Shown in pieces: positions 37,297 to 45,861 of a stretch of DNA of 64,000 nucleotides (the stretch's first letter is position 1; every line of letters starts with the position of its first letter). The stretch spans positions 124,001 to 188,000 of the forward strand of contig NZ_JAPJZH010000010.1 of NCBI RefSeq assembly GCF_027889715.1, given 5' to 3'. Below the pieces are notes generated by a model, which was given only the letters and a program-made list of their open reading frames with translations, made no database searches and had not been told where the DNA came from. This DNA comes from Allohoeflea poritis (lineage in GTDB: Bacteria; Pseudomonadota; Alphaproteobacteria; Rhizobiales; Rhizobiaceae). The translations under genes and the position numbers were made by a program.

Positions 37297-37887
37297 TCAA
37301 CCGCCCTCGGCTGCGGCGGCCGGCCGGCAATTGTCCGGTACATTGCTGCCCGAGACCTTGAAGTCGTAACAGGTCAGGAAACGCGGATGATGGACGCCGA
37401 TCTCGTAGCCGGCGAGCGCGATAAGGCCTGTGATCGCGAAGACACCGATGCGCAGGCGCGGATGGGTCAGCCGGTCGATATCGGGCACGGCCACCAGGAT
37501 CAGCACATAGAGAAGATAGGGCAGGGTGACTGCGATGATCGCCATGTTGAGGCCCCAGACCAGCCAGTCGCCCTGTTCGGAGGTGGCAAGATCCGTTCCT
37601 TGCAGGGCCGTCGTGACCATCAGGACGCTGGGCAGGATAAGGACGAACCGGCCCCGCCAGGACATGAATTTGGGCAGCGCATCGATGGGCGGCACGAAGA
37701 GGCTTGCAATCAGCGCCACGGTGGAGGCGACCCAGACATAGAAGAGCTGGTCGAAGAACACCGTGCCGAAGACGCCGTACCAGAACGCGACGCCGAAAAC
37801 GCCGGTCGACAGGACGATGGCCGAAAGCACGAAGGCCCGTGCCTCCTCCGGCCGGACAATGTTTGGTGAACGGACAGCTGCTTCCAT
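37297..37887 (-). CDS. Multi-helix inner-membrane protein of unknown function
   Basis: This 196-residue protein has about five hydrophobic helices (around 18-40, 50-66, 80-97, 108-130 and 145-162) and a polar C-terminal end with two cysteines (FLTCYDF, DNCRPA). No transporter signature is seen. It is directly followed by the coiled-coil gene at 36805-37293 with 3 nt between them. The function is unknown, and the pair is best treated as one unit. Confidence 0.72.
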   Translation of the reverse strand: MEAAVRSPNIVRPEEARAFVLSAIVLSTGVFGVAFWYGVFGTVFFDQLFYVWVASTVALIASLFVPPIDALPKFMSWRGRFVLILPSVLMVTTALQGTDLATSEQGDWLVWGLNMAIIAVTLPYLLYVLILVAVPDIDRLTHPRLRIGVFAITGLIALAGYEIGVHHPRFLTCYDFKVSGSNVPDNCRPAAAAEGG

Positions 37888-37954
37888 TTTGTGATCCCTT
37901 GCTTGCGCGTTGTCGGGATCACACTGTCAGGCGCGCGGTATCAGAAGGAGTTAG

Positions 37955-39571
37955 TCACGGTGAATCCGGCGGGTCGAACACAAGGATGAGCCCGGCCTTG
38001 CGCCAGTCGTCGAGCATCTTTTTCTGCAACGCTTCCGGCAGGTGCCATAATCTGAAGCTCCACTTTACGAACCCGGTATAGTGGGGCAGGTCCTCGAGAA
38101 TCTTCTCCGACAGCAATATCGCATCGCCATCCCGGCCCATCTGGCCGAGGATCATCAATTCGAACAGGCCCTGCCGATCCCAGAGGCTGTCTCCCATGAG
38201 CCGGGCTTCGGCAAGGGCGGCCTCGTAATCGCCGCGGCGATAGTGATCGAGCACAAGCGCTGCGCGGTACCAGCCGGGCGGGTTGGGGCTGAGGTCGATG
38301 GCCCGCTCGAGCAGCGCGAGACCGGTCTCCCAGTCGCCCGACAGCGCTCGGCAGGAGCCGAGATCGGCAAGCATGTCGGGATAGTAGGGGTTGAGCTGCA
38401 GTGCCTTCTTCGCCGCCGCCTCGAAGAGCTCGAATTCGCCGCGGTGAAAACGGGTCAGGAACAGCGCGTAATGGCCGGTGGCGTTGGCCGGGTCCAGATC
38501 GACGGCCCTTTGCGCCGCCTCCAGTGCCCGATCCAGCGCTGGCCGGCCGGGTTTCAGGTTGAAGCCGGCGCGCGCCTCGTCACCATAGACGATGCCGAGC
38601 ATTGCCCAGGCGCCGGCATAGTCGGGATCGATGGCGACGGCCCGCTCCAGCAGCCCGACGACCCGCTTATGGTCTTCGGCAGTCGGTGCGCGCCAGTATT
38701 CCGACGCCAGCAGCCGGCACTCATAGGCATCAAGCGCCTGTGTGCCGGCCCGCTGTCCGGAACCGATGCGGTGAATGACCCCGAACGGTTCGCCGATCTC
38801 GGCGGCAATCTGCGCTGCGATCTCCTGCTGGATGTCGAAGAGACTCTGAGCGCTCATCTCGCGGTCATAGGCATCGCTCGACAGCTGCTCGCCGCTGGCA
38901 GCCTCCACCAGCCGCGCGGTTATGCGCAGCTGGTCCTCCCAGCGCCGCACGCTGCCCTCCAGAAGGAAGCGCACACCCAGATCCTGCGCCAACTCGCGCG
39001 GGTCCACCGGCCGGTTCTTGTAGCGGAAGGTCGCGTGGCGCGAGACGACGCGGATTTCCCGGAACCGCGACAGCGCGTCGATGATCTCCTCGGTGAACCC
39101 GTCGGCCAGGAATTCCTGGGCCGGGTCGCCGGACAGATTGTCGAACGGCATCACGGCGACGGAGGCGCGCCTGGCTGTTGCCGGATCGGTTTTCGCCGGC
39201 GCGGTTCCACCGCTCATCTCGGGATCGAGCGCCAGCTCGAAGACGGGCACGTAAGAGCCTTTCGGAATGACGATACGCAGCGGATCGTCACGGCCTTCGC
39301 CGGCATAGAAGAGATCCAGCCTGCTGCGCAGCTTTCCGGCCTGTACGCGCACGATAGTGTCGATGGACGGGTCGAAATCCTCGTCCTTGTCGAAGACGTC
39401 GAGACCGATGGCGTAGCCCTTCAGGCCCTCCGCATTGCCGTCCAGCGCCTGGCGCACGACGTAGTCGAGGAAACGCGCAAGGCGGGTGGTCTCGGAGAAC
39501 TGGCTGCTGGCGAGCACCCGTTCAAGCTGCTTTTCGACAATGCCCCGTTCGATGGGCGCCGTGGCTGTCAT
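37955..39571 (-). CDS. TolB-like and TPR-repeat protein
   Basis: This 538-residue protein has three parts. An N-terminal domain of about 100 residues (EKQLERVLASSQFSETTRLA, VRQALDGNAEGLKGYAIGLD) is common in rhizobial TPR/cyclase-type proteins and may bind DNA or a partner. A TolB-amino-like domain (SVAVMPFDNLSGDPAQEFLA onward, about 130-250) follows. A C-terminal array of TPR repeats (from about 300) contains ALDRALEAAQRAVDLDPANA. No cyclase domain is attached. The ATG at 39571 is preferred to a GTG at 39598. It likely works as a sensor or scaffold. A relative with OmpR-type HTH lies at 40072-41667. Confidence 0.8.
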   Translation of the reverse strand: MTATAPIERGIVEKQLERVLASSQFSETTRLARFLDYVVRQALDGNAEGLKGYAIGLDVFDKDEDFDPSIDTIVRVQAGKLRSRLDLFYAGEGRDDPLRIVIPKGSYVPVFELALDPEMSGGTAPAKTDPATARRASVAVMPFDNLSGDPAQEFLADGFTEEIIDALSRFREIRVVSRHATFRYKNRPVDPRELAQDLGVRFLLEGSVRRWEDQLRITARLVEAASGEQLSSDAYDREMSAQSLFDIQQEIAAQIAAEIGEPFGVIHRIGSGQRAGTQALDAYECRLLASEYWRAPTAEDHKRVVGLLERAVAIDPDYAGAWAMLGIVYGDEARAGFNLKPGRPALDRALEAAQRAVDLDPANATGHYALFLTRFHRGEFELFEAAAKKALQLNPYYPDMLADLGSCRALSGDWETGLALLERAIDLSPNPPGWYRAALVLDHYRRGDYEAALAEARLMGDSLWDRQGLFELMILGQMGRDGDAILLSEKILEDLPHYTGFVKWSFRLWHLPEALQKKMLDDWRKAGLILVFDPPDSP

Positions 39572-39675
39572 AGGCCTTTGCCCTTCACCGTGACTCACTG
39601 ATCTTTCCGGCCGGCTCGTGCGAATTTCGGCCCATCGCAGTCACATTGTTGAAATCCAACCAAAAGGAGCACGTT

Positions 39676-39987
39676 ATGGCAACAGCACCAAGCTTTATGG
39701 AACAGGCGAAGATGCATCTCGACCGGGTCGGCGAGGAGCTTTCCGAAGTCGAAAAGAAACTCGCCACCGCGAGCGACGACGCCGACAATTGGACCACCGA
39801 GCAGGCCGAGAAGCTCAAAGCTGACTGGAACCGGGCACGCGAAGAGATGGATTCGATCGCCAAGCGCATCGAATCGGAAGGCGAAGAGGCCGTCAACGAC
39901 GCGAAGGCCAAGGCCGAGCGACACTGGGATGCGCTCAAATCCGCCGTCAAGACCTATCGCGACCACGTCGAGCGTGCCATCTCCTGA
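39676..39987 (+). CDS. Small charged helical protein
   Basis: This 103-residue, almost entirely helical and highly charged protein (KMHLDRVGEELSEVEKKLAT, AKRIESEGEEAVNDAKAKAE) lacks cysteine and signal peptide. It resembles stress- or phasin-like coiled proteins in composition, but I cannot assign a family. AAGGAG 6 nt upstream of the ATG at 39676 is a strong ribosome site. It is followed by a hairpin at 40023-40051. The high Ala/Glu/Lys content argues for a soluble coiled coil. Confidence 0.75.
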   Translation: MATAPSFMEQAKMHLDRVGEELSEVEKKLATASDDADNWTTEQAEKLKADWNRAREEMDSIAKRIESEGEEAVNDAKAKAERHWDALKSAVKTYRDHVERAIS

Positions 39988-40022
39988 CATATTTTCGCCC
40001 CTTGCTCTAACTCGGCGCGCGG

Positions 40023-40054
40023 CCGGCTGCGCCTTCATGAGGCGCGGCCGGTTT
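40023..40054. terminator. Candidate terminator between two convergent genes
   Basis: An 11-bp GC-rich stem (CCGGCTGCGCC/GGCGCGGCCGG, one G-U-type mismatch) with a 7-nt loop is followed by TTT. It lies between the plus-strand gene ending at 39987 and the minus-strand gene ending at 40072. The T run is short, so strength is uncertain. Confidence 0.5.
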
Positions 40055-40071
40055 GTGGTGCCGGACATGCT

Positions 40072-41667
40072 TTAGCCGGGCATTCCTGCCGCCCGCATGT
40101 CAGTAAGCCATCTTTGGAGTGTCCCCTCTGGCTGCCAGTTGGCGGGATTCAGTTTGATCTCGTCTTCGATCGAATAACCGGGCCGCTCCTTGAGGAAGAC
40201 TTTCATCGCTTCTTCGGCTTTCCCGGTTTGACCGGTACACGCATAAAGCGCCGCCAGCATCGTGTAGGACGCGTTGGGCGGCAAGGCCATGCTCAGCATG
40301 GTTTCCAGGCCCTCATCGCATTCTTCGTTTTGCCAGTAGGCCCACCCCAACTGCCACAGGAGCCAGTCGCCATGCAGCGGATCGACCGACCTCGCCTGCA
40401 GCAGAACGTCGATTGCACGCTCGTTGTGGCCCGCAAAGAGCAACGGCAGCGACATGCCGATCAGCACCACCGAGTCGGAAGGGTTGAGCTCGATCGCGCG
40501 CTCGAAATGCAGGATCGATTCCGCATATTCCTTTCTCGACGTGAGCACCCTGGCGATCGCGTAATGGGCCATGTAGTTTTCCGGAGCAATGGAAAGGGCT
40601 TTTTGCGCCAACTCGGCCGCCTGTTTCAGAACCGCATCTTTCGGACGGTCGATCCAGCCCTGAAAGGATCCGTTCACCAGCATGATGGACGTGCCGATAT
40701 AGCCCCAGGGTGAACCCGGATCTTCCAGCATCGACGTTCTCTCAAGCGCGGACGCCTTTTCCCAGTTTTCTCTTGTCGCATTGCTCATCAACCTCCTTGC
40801 CTTGAGGCTGCGCAACAGGGAATCCACTTCTTTCGGGGAACGCTTCGCGGGATAGTCGGTCAGGACCGTTCCGCCGACGGTGGATGCGACATGTCTGACA
40901 ATGCGGTCCTGCACCTTGAACAGATCGTCCAGATCCTGTTCGATCGTATCGGAGGAGACGTGGGTCCCGGTCGCCGCTTCGATGAGCTGGATGGTGACCC
41001 GAAGCTTCTCGCCGTCATATTGCTGGCTGCCCTCCACGACGTAGTCAGCGCCAAGGATTCGGCCGATCCTGCGAACATCCGTGGGCCTATCCCTGAACTG
41101 GAAGCTCGAATTGCGGGCGATGACCTTGAAATGCGGAAACTTCGCCAGCTCCGCGATGATTCCTTCGCTCAGCGCATCGCTGAGATGGCCACGATGGGCT
41201 GAAACGCTTAGATCATCCAACGGCAGGACGGCGACCGCCGCCGTCTGCGGCTCGCCCGCCATCCGGCTGAAATTCATGAACCCTAATACACCCAGGGTCG
41301 CCACCAGAACGAGGACCACCCCGGCAAGGATCGCACGGCGCGGCGCTGATCGCACGGCCGGCTTTTCGGCCATCAACCGGTAGCCGACCTGCGGCACGGT
41401 CACGACAAGCCGCTTGTCACCGTCCCCCAGCGCCCGCCTTATATCCGCGATACACTGGGTCAGGCTGTCCTCGCTCACGGTGGTCTGCGGCCAGACCGCC
41501 TCGATAATCTCCTGCCGGCTCATGTCCGTGCCCGGCCGTGTTGCCAGGAATATCAATACGCTCATCGAGCGATGGCGCAATTCGACCGGATTGCCGTCCT
41601 GATCAAGCAACGTGCGGCGCGATACATCCAGTGTCGCCGTGCCAATTTGTATTTCAGAAGATTTCAT
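40072..41667 (-). CDS. OmpR-type winged-helix, transmembrane, TolB-like and TPR protein (CadC-like)
   Basis: This 531-residue protein starts with an OmpR/PhoB-type winged helix (LDVSRRTLLDQDGNPVELRH, SLTQCIADIRRALGDGDKRL). It is followed by one transmembrane helix (about 110-130) and a TolB-like domain (AVAVLPLDDLSV onward). C-terminal TPR repeats (KALSIAPENYMAHYAIARVL, RAIELNPSDSVVLIGM) complete it. Such one-component regulators bind DNA on the cytoplasmic side and sense from the other. The ATG at 41667 is chosen because the GTG at 41697 adds a non-family leader. It shares its TolB-like part with 37955-39571. Confidence 0.83.
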   Translation of the reverse strand: MKSSEIQIGTATLDVSRRTLLDQDGNPVELRHRSMSVLIFLATRPGTDMSRQEIIEAVWPQTTVSEDSLTQCIADIRRALGDGDKRLVVTVPQVGYRLMAEKPAVRSAPRRAILAGVVLVLVATLGVLGFMNFSRMAGEPQTAAVAVLPLDDLSVSAHRGHLSDALSEGIIAELAKFPHFKVIARNSSFQFRDRPTDVRRIGRILGADYVVEGSQQYDGEKLRVTIQLIEAATGTHVSSDTIEQDLDDLFKVQDRIVRHVASTVGGTVLTDYPAKRSPKEVDSLLRSLKARRLMSNATRENWEKASALERTSMLEDPGSPWGYIGTSIMLVNGSFQGWIDRPKDAVLKQAAELAQKALSIAPENYMAHYAIARVLTSRKEYAESILHFERAIELNPSDSVVLIGMSLPLLFAGHNERAIDVLLQARSVDPLHGDWLLWQLGWAYWQNEECDEGLETMLSMALPPNASYTMLAALYACTGQTGKAEEAMKVFLKERPGYSIEDEIKLNPANWQPEGTLQRWLTDMRAAGMPG

Positions 41668-41759
41668 AAGATTTCGTTTGATTGCCAGCCATTCCACGCG
41701 ACCAATAAACCATCATACAGCATTGTTTTGTCCGGTAAAAACTTCGGATGGTCGGCGAC

Positions 41760-42263
41760 ATGAATAGGCGAATTCGAAAATACGTAACCGCTTCAGCGGT
41801 TTTGCTTCTCTTCAATGGCGCTGCATTGGCAGCGGCGGACAAGACGGCGCAATTCGAAGCATGCATTGATGCGGCTTTGGAGGATCTGGTTTCGACCAGA
41901 AGCGAGGTCTTTACGAGCCCTCAATACCGTCTGATGTGCAATCCGGGCCGCAAGTTCGACGGATCCATCGCTGCGGACTGCAAGAAGCAGGAACGAACCC
42001 GTTCGTACACCTATGACGCCGGACCGGGGTTTCGAATTGACGGGGCGCAGTTTCAGGTTGCCGTTCAAACCGACCGGACAAGTTTCAGCGAAGTCGTCGC
42101 GGAAGGACCGCGCGCGAAAATCGACCTGGAGTGTTACAGCGAATGCGGAGACAAGGGGCACATGATCCTGGCCGGTAACCTGACCGGCCGTCTCGTTTAT
42201 GTGCCGACTATCGAAGACGGCAAGACAATCGCAAGCACCTGCCTGAAGCAGATCCTCGATTGA
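41760..42263 (+). CDS. Exported cysteine-containing protein of unknown function
   Basis: This 167-residue protein has a Sec signal peptide (VTASAVLLLFNGAALAAAD, cleavage about residue 25). The mature part has six cysteines (FEACID, RLMCNPG, AADCKK, ECYSECGD, STCLKQ), suggesting disulfide bonds. The C-terminal half looks beta-rich (GNLTGRLVYVPTIED). No family is recognised. It is divergent from the winged-helix/TPR regulator across 92 nt, which makes it a candidate target of that regulator. Confidence 0.75.
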   Translation: MNRRIRKYVTASAVLLLFNGAALAAADKTAQFEACIDAALEDLVSTRSEVFTSPQYRLMCNPGRKFDGSIAADCKKQERTRSYTYDAGPGFRIDGAQFQVAVQTDRTSFSEVVAEGPRAKIDLECYSECGDKGHMILAGNLTGRLVYVPTIEDGKTIASTCLKQILD

Positions 42264-42381
42264 GTATCGGTCCCGTTCGTTACGCGTGAAACTGGCGGGC
42301 GGCGCAGCATCGCCGACAGGATGTGGCTGCCGCGAAAGGCAGATGCAATGAAACCGCTCAACCGGAAAGGTGAGGCCCGGA

Positions 42382-42885
42382 ATGGAATCGGCTGGAACCG
42401 TCTCGTTCATCGCCGCGCTGTCGATCTTGGTGGCGACAGGTGCAGGAACTGCAGCGCATGCATCGGACTGCGATGCCATGTCGGACCTCGTCGATTTTGT
42501 CGCCGAGGAGACGGGGCGGCACCGGCTTGAATTTTGTCCGCAGGTCTCGGTTACGACAAGCACAGCGCTCCGGGAGATGTTTGCGGAGGCATCGGCACAT
42601 GGCGAGGTGCCGATGGCCGCGTTCGTGCCAAAGCAGCACCGGATATTGCTGGGCCCTGAAATCGATCTCGCCACGGTGCTCGGGCGCAGCTATCTGGTTC
42701 ACGAAATTGTCCATGCCGCGCAGGCCGCCGATCCGCATCCGCATGTTCTGTCCTGTGCCGGACTGAATGAAAGCGAGGCCTATTGGGTGCAGGCGAGCTA
42801 TCTGCACAACCATGGCATGGCCAAGGCCGCGCGGGGTTTCGAGCTTATGAGCGTGATGAGCGCCGCCTGTCCTCAACCATACTGA
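42382..42885 (+). CDS. Exported protein with HExxH motif
   Basis: This 167-residue protein has a Sec signal peptide (SFIAALSILVATGAGTAAHAS, cleavage about residue 27). It has a single HExxH sequence, LVHEIVHAAQ (His107, Glu108, His111), like zinc-dependent metalloproteases. No clear third metal ligand is obvious, although ESEAYWVQASYLHNHG follows about 30 residues later and contains Glu and His residues. A small secreted peptidase is plausible. ATG 42382 is preferred. It sits 118 nt after the previous exported protein on the same strand. Confidence 0.72.
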   Translation: MESAGTVSFIAALSILVATGAGTAAHASDCDAMSDLVDFVAEETGRHRLEFCPQVSVTTSTALREMFAEASAHGEVPMAAFVPKQHRILLGPEIDLATVLGRSYLVHEIVHAAQAADPHPHVLSCAGLNESEAYWVQASYLHNHGMAKAARGFELMSVMSAACPQPY

Positions 42886-42957
42886 TCCCCGCTTTTTGTC
42901 CGGCTGCTTCACCTGTATGCTGCCGGGCGCGGCGGCCGGGCTGATGAAGGCGTCGAG

Positions 42958-43485
42958 ATGGGGATTATCATGTCAAATTTCAGCGGGTTATCCGCAAACA
43001 GCGGTCTGAGCGATGTTCTGAGCAGATTTCAGAAAAACACCGCCGCGCTGCTTCAATTGCTCAATTCCATCATGTGTGCTGACGGAGAACTGGCGCGCGG
43101 GGAGCGGGAGGCGATCGCCGCCTATGTTTCCGGGCTGAACAATGTTCCGTACTGCATTTTCTACCATACGATGTTCTCGGAGGTTTTTTCGGGCCCGATC
43201 GAAGCCACCAACGCGCGGATATCACCGTTGACCGAATATGCCCGCTGCCTGTGCGAAGGAACGCAAAGCGAGTTGAATGATGCCTTCACGGCGGCCCTTG
43301 ATGCCGGATGGAGCGAACAGGCGGTCTACGAAGTGGTCGAAATCTGCGGTGTGTTCAATTTCGTCAACGGCATTGTCCGGGCGGCTGATTTGGCGAAACC
43401 AGCGGCTGCGCCGGACCCCCGGCCAACCGCGGAAGGGCTGAAGGATTCATATCTGGCCATGGCTGGAAATATCGAGCGCGGCTAA
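42958..43485 (+). CDS. AhpD/carboxymuconolactone-decarboxylase-like protein lacking one redox cysteine
   Basis: This 175-residue helical protein has the CMD-family block GEREAIAAYVSGLNNVPYC and then IFYHTMF. The family redox centre is CxxCxxxH. Here the second Cys (C66) and the His (H70) are kept, but the first Cys position is valine (V63). It may therefore not act as a classical peroxidase. A second start (ATG 42970) is possible and also has G-rich sequence upstream. It is convergent with the membrane protein gene that ends 5 nt beyond. Confidence 0.75.
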   Translation: MGIIMSNFSGLSANSGLSDVLSRFQKNTAALLQLLNSIMCADGELARGEREAIAAYVSGLNNVPYCIFYHTMFSEVFSGPIEATNARISPLTEYARCLCEGTQSELNDAFTAALDAGWSEQAVYEVVEICGVFNFVNGIVRAADLAKPAAAPDPRPTAEGLKDSYLAMAGNIERG

Positions 43486-43489
43486 ATCC

Positions 43490-44122
43490 TCACCGCTTCA
43501 TGTCCCGGCGCGCTGCGGCCGACCACACTTTCAGATCGACGATCACCTTCACCGTCGCCCCGACGACAAGCGCGCACAGCGCCACCTTGGACACTGTTTC
43601 CATCGTGCCCTCGATCAGCAGGGCGTGGACGACGCTGCCGACCACGACGATGAGTGCGAGCGACGTGTGTACGCGGCGCCAGATACGCGGCCGCCAGGAA
43701 AGGCGCGTGCGCAGCGCGGCGACCAGCGCCGCCGCGAAGAGCGCCCACATGGCGATCGCGCCCCACACGGAAAATGGCGTTGGCGATCGGAAAAGCAGGA
43801 CATCGATCACATCCGGAGGGCTGGTGACCCACAACGCCGCAACATGGATGACCACAGCAGAGACCAGCGCGCCGCCGACAAACCGGTGCAGGCGCCTTGC
43901 CCGATAGGCCGAAAGCCCGGGCAGGAGGCCGCCGGCGGCCAGGGGCTGCAGGAGCAGCATCGCCATGGCGATGACGCCGGCAAATCCTGCGGCGATATAA
44001 ACCGGGCTGCGCCATGCGAGCAGGGGGCTTGCCGCCGCGGCGGCAATGGGCACGGCAATGACTGCGACAAGCACGGCCCAGATCATGATGCTGCGGATAT
44101 TGCTGTCGGCTTTCGAACTCAA
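43490..44122 (-). CDS. Ferric-reductase-like / di-heme-type integral membrane protein
   Basis: This 210-residue protein has about six hydrophobic helices. Four histidines sit in two pairs, each 14 residues apart: His79 and His93, and His152 and His166. This is the classic bis-His arrangement for two b-type hemes in ferric-reductase-like or cytochrome b561-like proteins. It lies 5 nt downstream of a Tat-exported intradiol-dioxygenase-like gene, so the two probably function together, with this protein passing electrons across the membrane. The physiological acceptor is unknown. Confidence 0.8.
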   Translation of the reverse strand: MSSKADSNIRSIMIWAVLVAVIAVPIAAAAASPLLAWRSPVYIAAGFAGVIAMAMLLLQPLAAGGLLPGLSAYRARRLHRFVGGALVSAVVIHVAALWVTSPPDVIDVLLFRSPTPFSVWGAIAMWALFAAALVAALRTRLSWRPRIWRRVHTSLALIVVVGSVVHALLIEGTMETVSKVALCALVVGATVKVIVDLKVWSAAARRDMKR

Positions 44123-44127
44123 TGCGG

Positions 44128-44616
44128 TCAGACCGGCTGAAGGACGAAATGTGCCTCCAGGCTTTTGTCTTTCGAGCTTCCCATGATGGGACGCAGGAAG
44201 ACGGTCTCGAACTCGCCGCTGTCATAGGCGAGGTGGCCGTGCGGCTGGCCGAAGGCGGGCACGATCTGCGGCATCTCCAGACGGAACACGCCATTGGCGT
44301 CGGTGAGCGTCGCCCCGTGGCTGTGCCAGTCCCGCTCGTGGCCTTCGGTCGTATGCGCCCAGATCTGGATCCGCTGGCCGGCAAGCGGCGCACCGTCACC
44401 GGCGCGGCGCACCGTACCGCTCATCCAGAAGCCACCGCCGCCGATCCGCTCGACGATCGGCGCGTCCGGCCTGTAATTGTTGGACCCGCCCCGCATCGAG
44501 CGCGTCGGCGCGAGACCCGCGGCACGGGCCGGAACAACGAGCCCGGACAAACCGGCGGCTGCCACGGCGCCGCCGGTGGCAAGAAGGGTTCGGCGGGTGA
44601 TGCGATCAGTCGTCAT
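44128..44616 (-). CDS. Tat-exported intradiol-dioxygenase-like protein
   Basis: This 162-residue protein starts with a twin-arginine signal (DRITRRTLLATGG, then a hydrophobic core to about 35). The mature part resembles the beta-sandwich core of intradiol ring-cleavage dioxygenases (SGTVRRAGDGAPLAGQRIQI, ATLTDANGVFRLEMP). It keeps an H-x-H pair (QPHGHLAYD) like the metal ligands of that family, but the expected tyrosine ligands are not obvious. It may thus bind metal differently or lack ring-cleavage activity. AGGAGA upstream supports the ATG at 44616. It is followed by the heme membrane protein at 43490. Confidence 0.75.
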   Translation of the reverse strand: MTTDRITRRTLLATGGAVAAAGLSGLVVPARAAGLAPTRSMRGGSNNYRPDAPIVERIGGGGFWMSGTVRRAGDGAPLAGQRIQIWAHTTEGHERDWHSHGATLTDANGVFRLEMPQIVPAFGQPHGHLAYDSGEFETVFLRPIMGSSKDKSLEAHFVLQPV

Positions 44617-44852
44617 GGAAGTGTCTCCTGCCAGGCGCCCCCCGCCTGCCAAATGGGTTCCGACATGTTCAGTGCGGAATTATAGCGCGATTGCGGCAAT
44701 TTCCGAGGCCGGGCAGGGGCGGTGCGCGAAAAACAGCGCTCACTGTTTCGTGAAGGAAGGGCCGGAAAGAGCCGGCAATGGCAAATCTCTTGCCCACAGG
44801 AGTGAAATTCCCCCGCCTTGCCATGCCGTATTCGGTATTTTAAGCTTGAAGT

Positions 44853-45842
44853 ATGGCCAGGCCCAATCCGTACAGACCGTTCACGCCCGACCCCGAGTTC
44901 GTGGCACTTTTGCCGGAAAAGAAGGGCTGTGCGACGATCGGCCTGGGGGAGACGGAAGTACGTCCTCCGACCATGGTCTGGTGGGCGCCGGATATGGATG
45001 CGGTCGATTTCGGTGACGCGCAGAAATGGTTTTATCAGCACGAGCCGCCAGATCCGGTCCTGATGGAGAAACGGGCCGAGCGGCGCGCCATACTCAACGC
45101 GCCCTTGCCGGAGCTCGCGCTGACCCCGGCCCAGAGGACGCCGCGGGAATGGACGGATGCGCTGAACCGGTTCGTCGCCGACGGTCTCTGCGAGATGGTC
45201 GGCGCGACGGCGATGAGGCCCGAATGGGTGTTCGATCACCAGGAAACGGAGTTTGGAACCGTTGTCATGCTGGGCGTTCAGCATGACTATGACGAATTGA
45301 AACATGTGCCGGAAACCCGTGGCGGCATCGAGGTGACACGGCAATATTGCCGGGCAGCGGCGGCCGCGAAGGCCGTTGCAGGATGGCTGCGTGAAGAGGG
45401 CTGGGATGCGGCCCCGGTGACCGGTCCGATGGTTGGTGAGATATTGATGATCCCGCCGGCGCTCGAATGCGGCTTCGGTGAGCTCGGAAAGCACGGCTCG
45501 CTGATCAACCGGGAATTCGGCTCTGCGTTCCGGCTGGGCGCCGTGTTGACGGATGCGCCTTTCGCGCACACGCCCAAACGGACATTCGGTGTCGACGATT
45601 TCTGCACGCGATGCCGGGTCTGCGAGGATGCCTGTCCGCCCTTTGCGATCGGGCCGGAGAAACAGATGGTTCGCGGCGTCGAGAAGTGGTTTGTCGATTT
45701 CGACAAATGCATCCCGTTCTTTGCCGAGACATCCGGCTGCGCCATCTGCATTGCGGTCTGTCCGTGGTCGCGTCCGGGCGTCGGAATGAACCTTGCCGAG
45801 AAGCTGGCAAGGCGAAGCGATCGGGAACAGGCTGACGAATAG
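44853..45842 (+). CDS. Stand-alone reductive-dehalogenase-like corrinoid/iron-sulfur protein
   Basis: This 329-residue protein has two 4Fe-4S motifs near the C-terminus: CTRCRVCEDACP (about 250-261), and a Cys followed by CAICIAVCP (about 297-305). Upstream is the corrinoid-domain signature ECGFGELGKHGSLINREFG (about 208). That combination occurs in reductive dehalogenases and in epoxyqueuosine reductase QueG. QueG has its ferredoxin and corrinoid parts arranged differently and would carry other motifs, so a non-respiratory reductive-dehalogenase relative is favoured. No Tat signal and no rdhB-type anchor are present, so it is cytoplasmic. Substrate is unknown. Confidence 0.75.
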   Translation: MARPNPYRPFTPDPEFVALLPEKKGCATIGLGETEVRPPTMVWWAPDMDAVDFGDAQKWFYQHEPPDPVLMEKRAERRAILNAPLPELALTPAQRTPREWTDALNRFVADGLCEMVGATAMRPEWVFDHQETEFGTVVMLGVQHDYDELKHVPETRGGIEVTRQYCRAAAAAKAVAGWLREEGWDAAPVTGPMVGEILMIPPALECGFGELGKHGSLINREFGSAFRLGAVLTDAPFAHTPKRTFGVDDFCTRCRVCEDACPPFAIGPEKQMVRGVEKWFVDFDKCIPFFAETSGCAICIAVCPWSRPGVGMNLAEKLARRSDREQADE

Positions 45843-45861
45843 CTGATCCGGCCGCCGCCGG

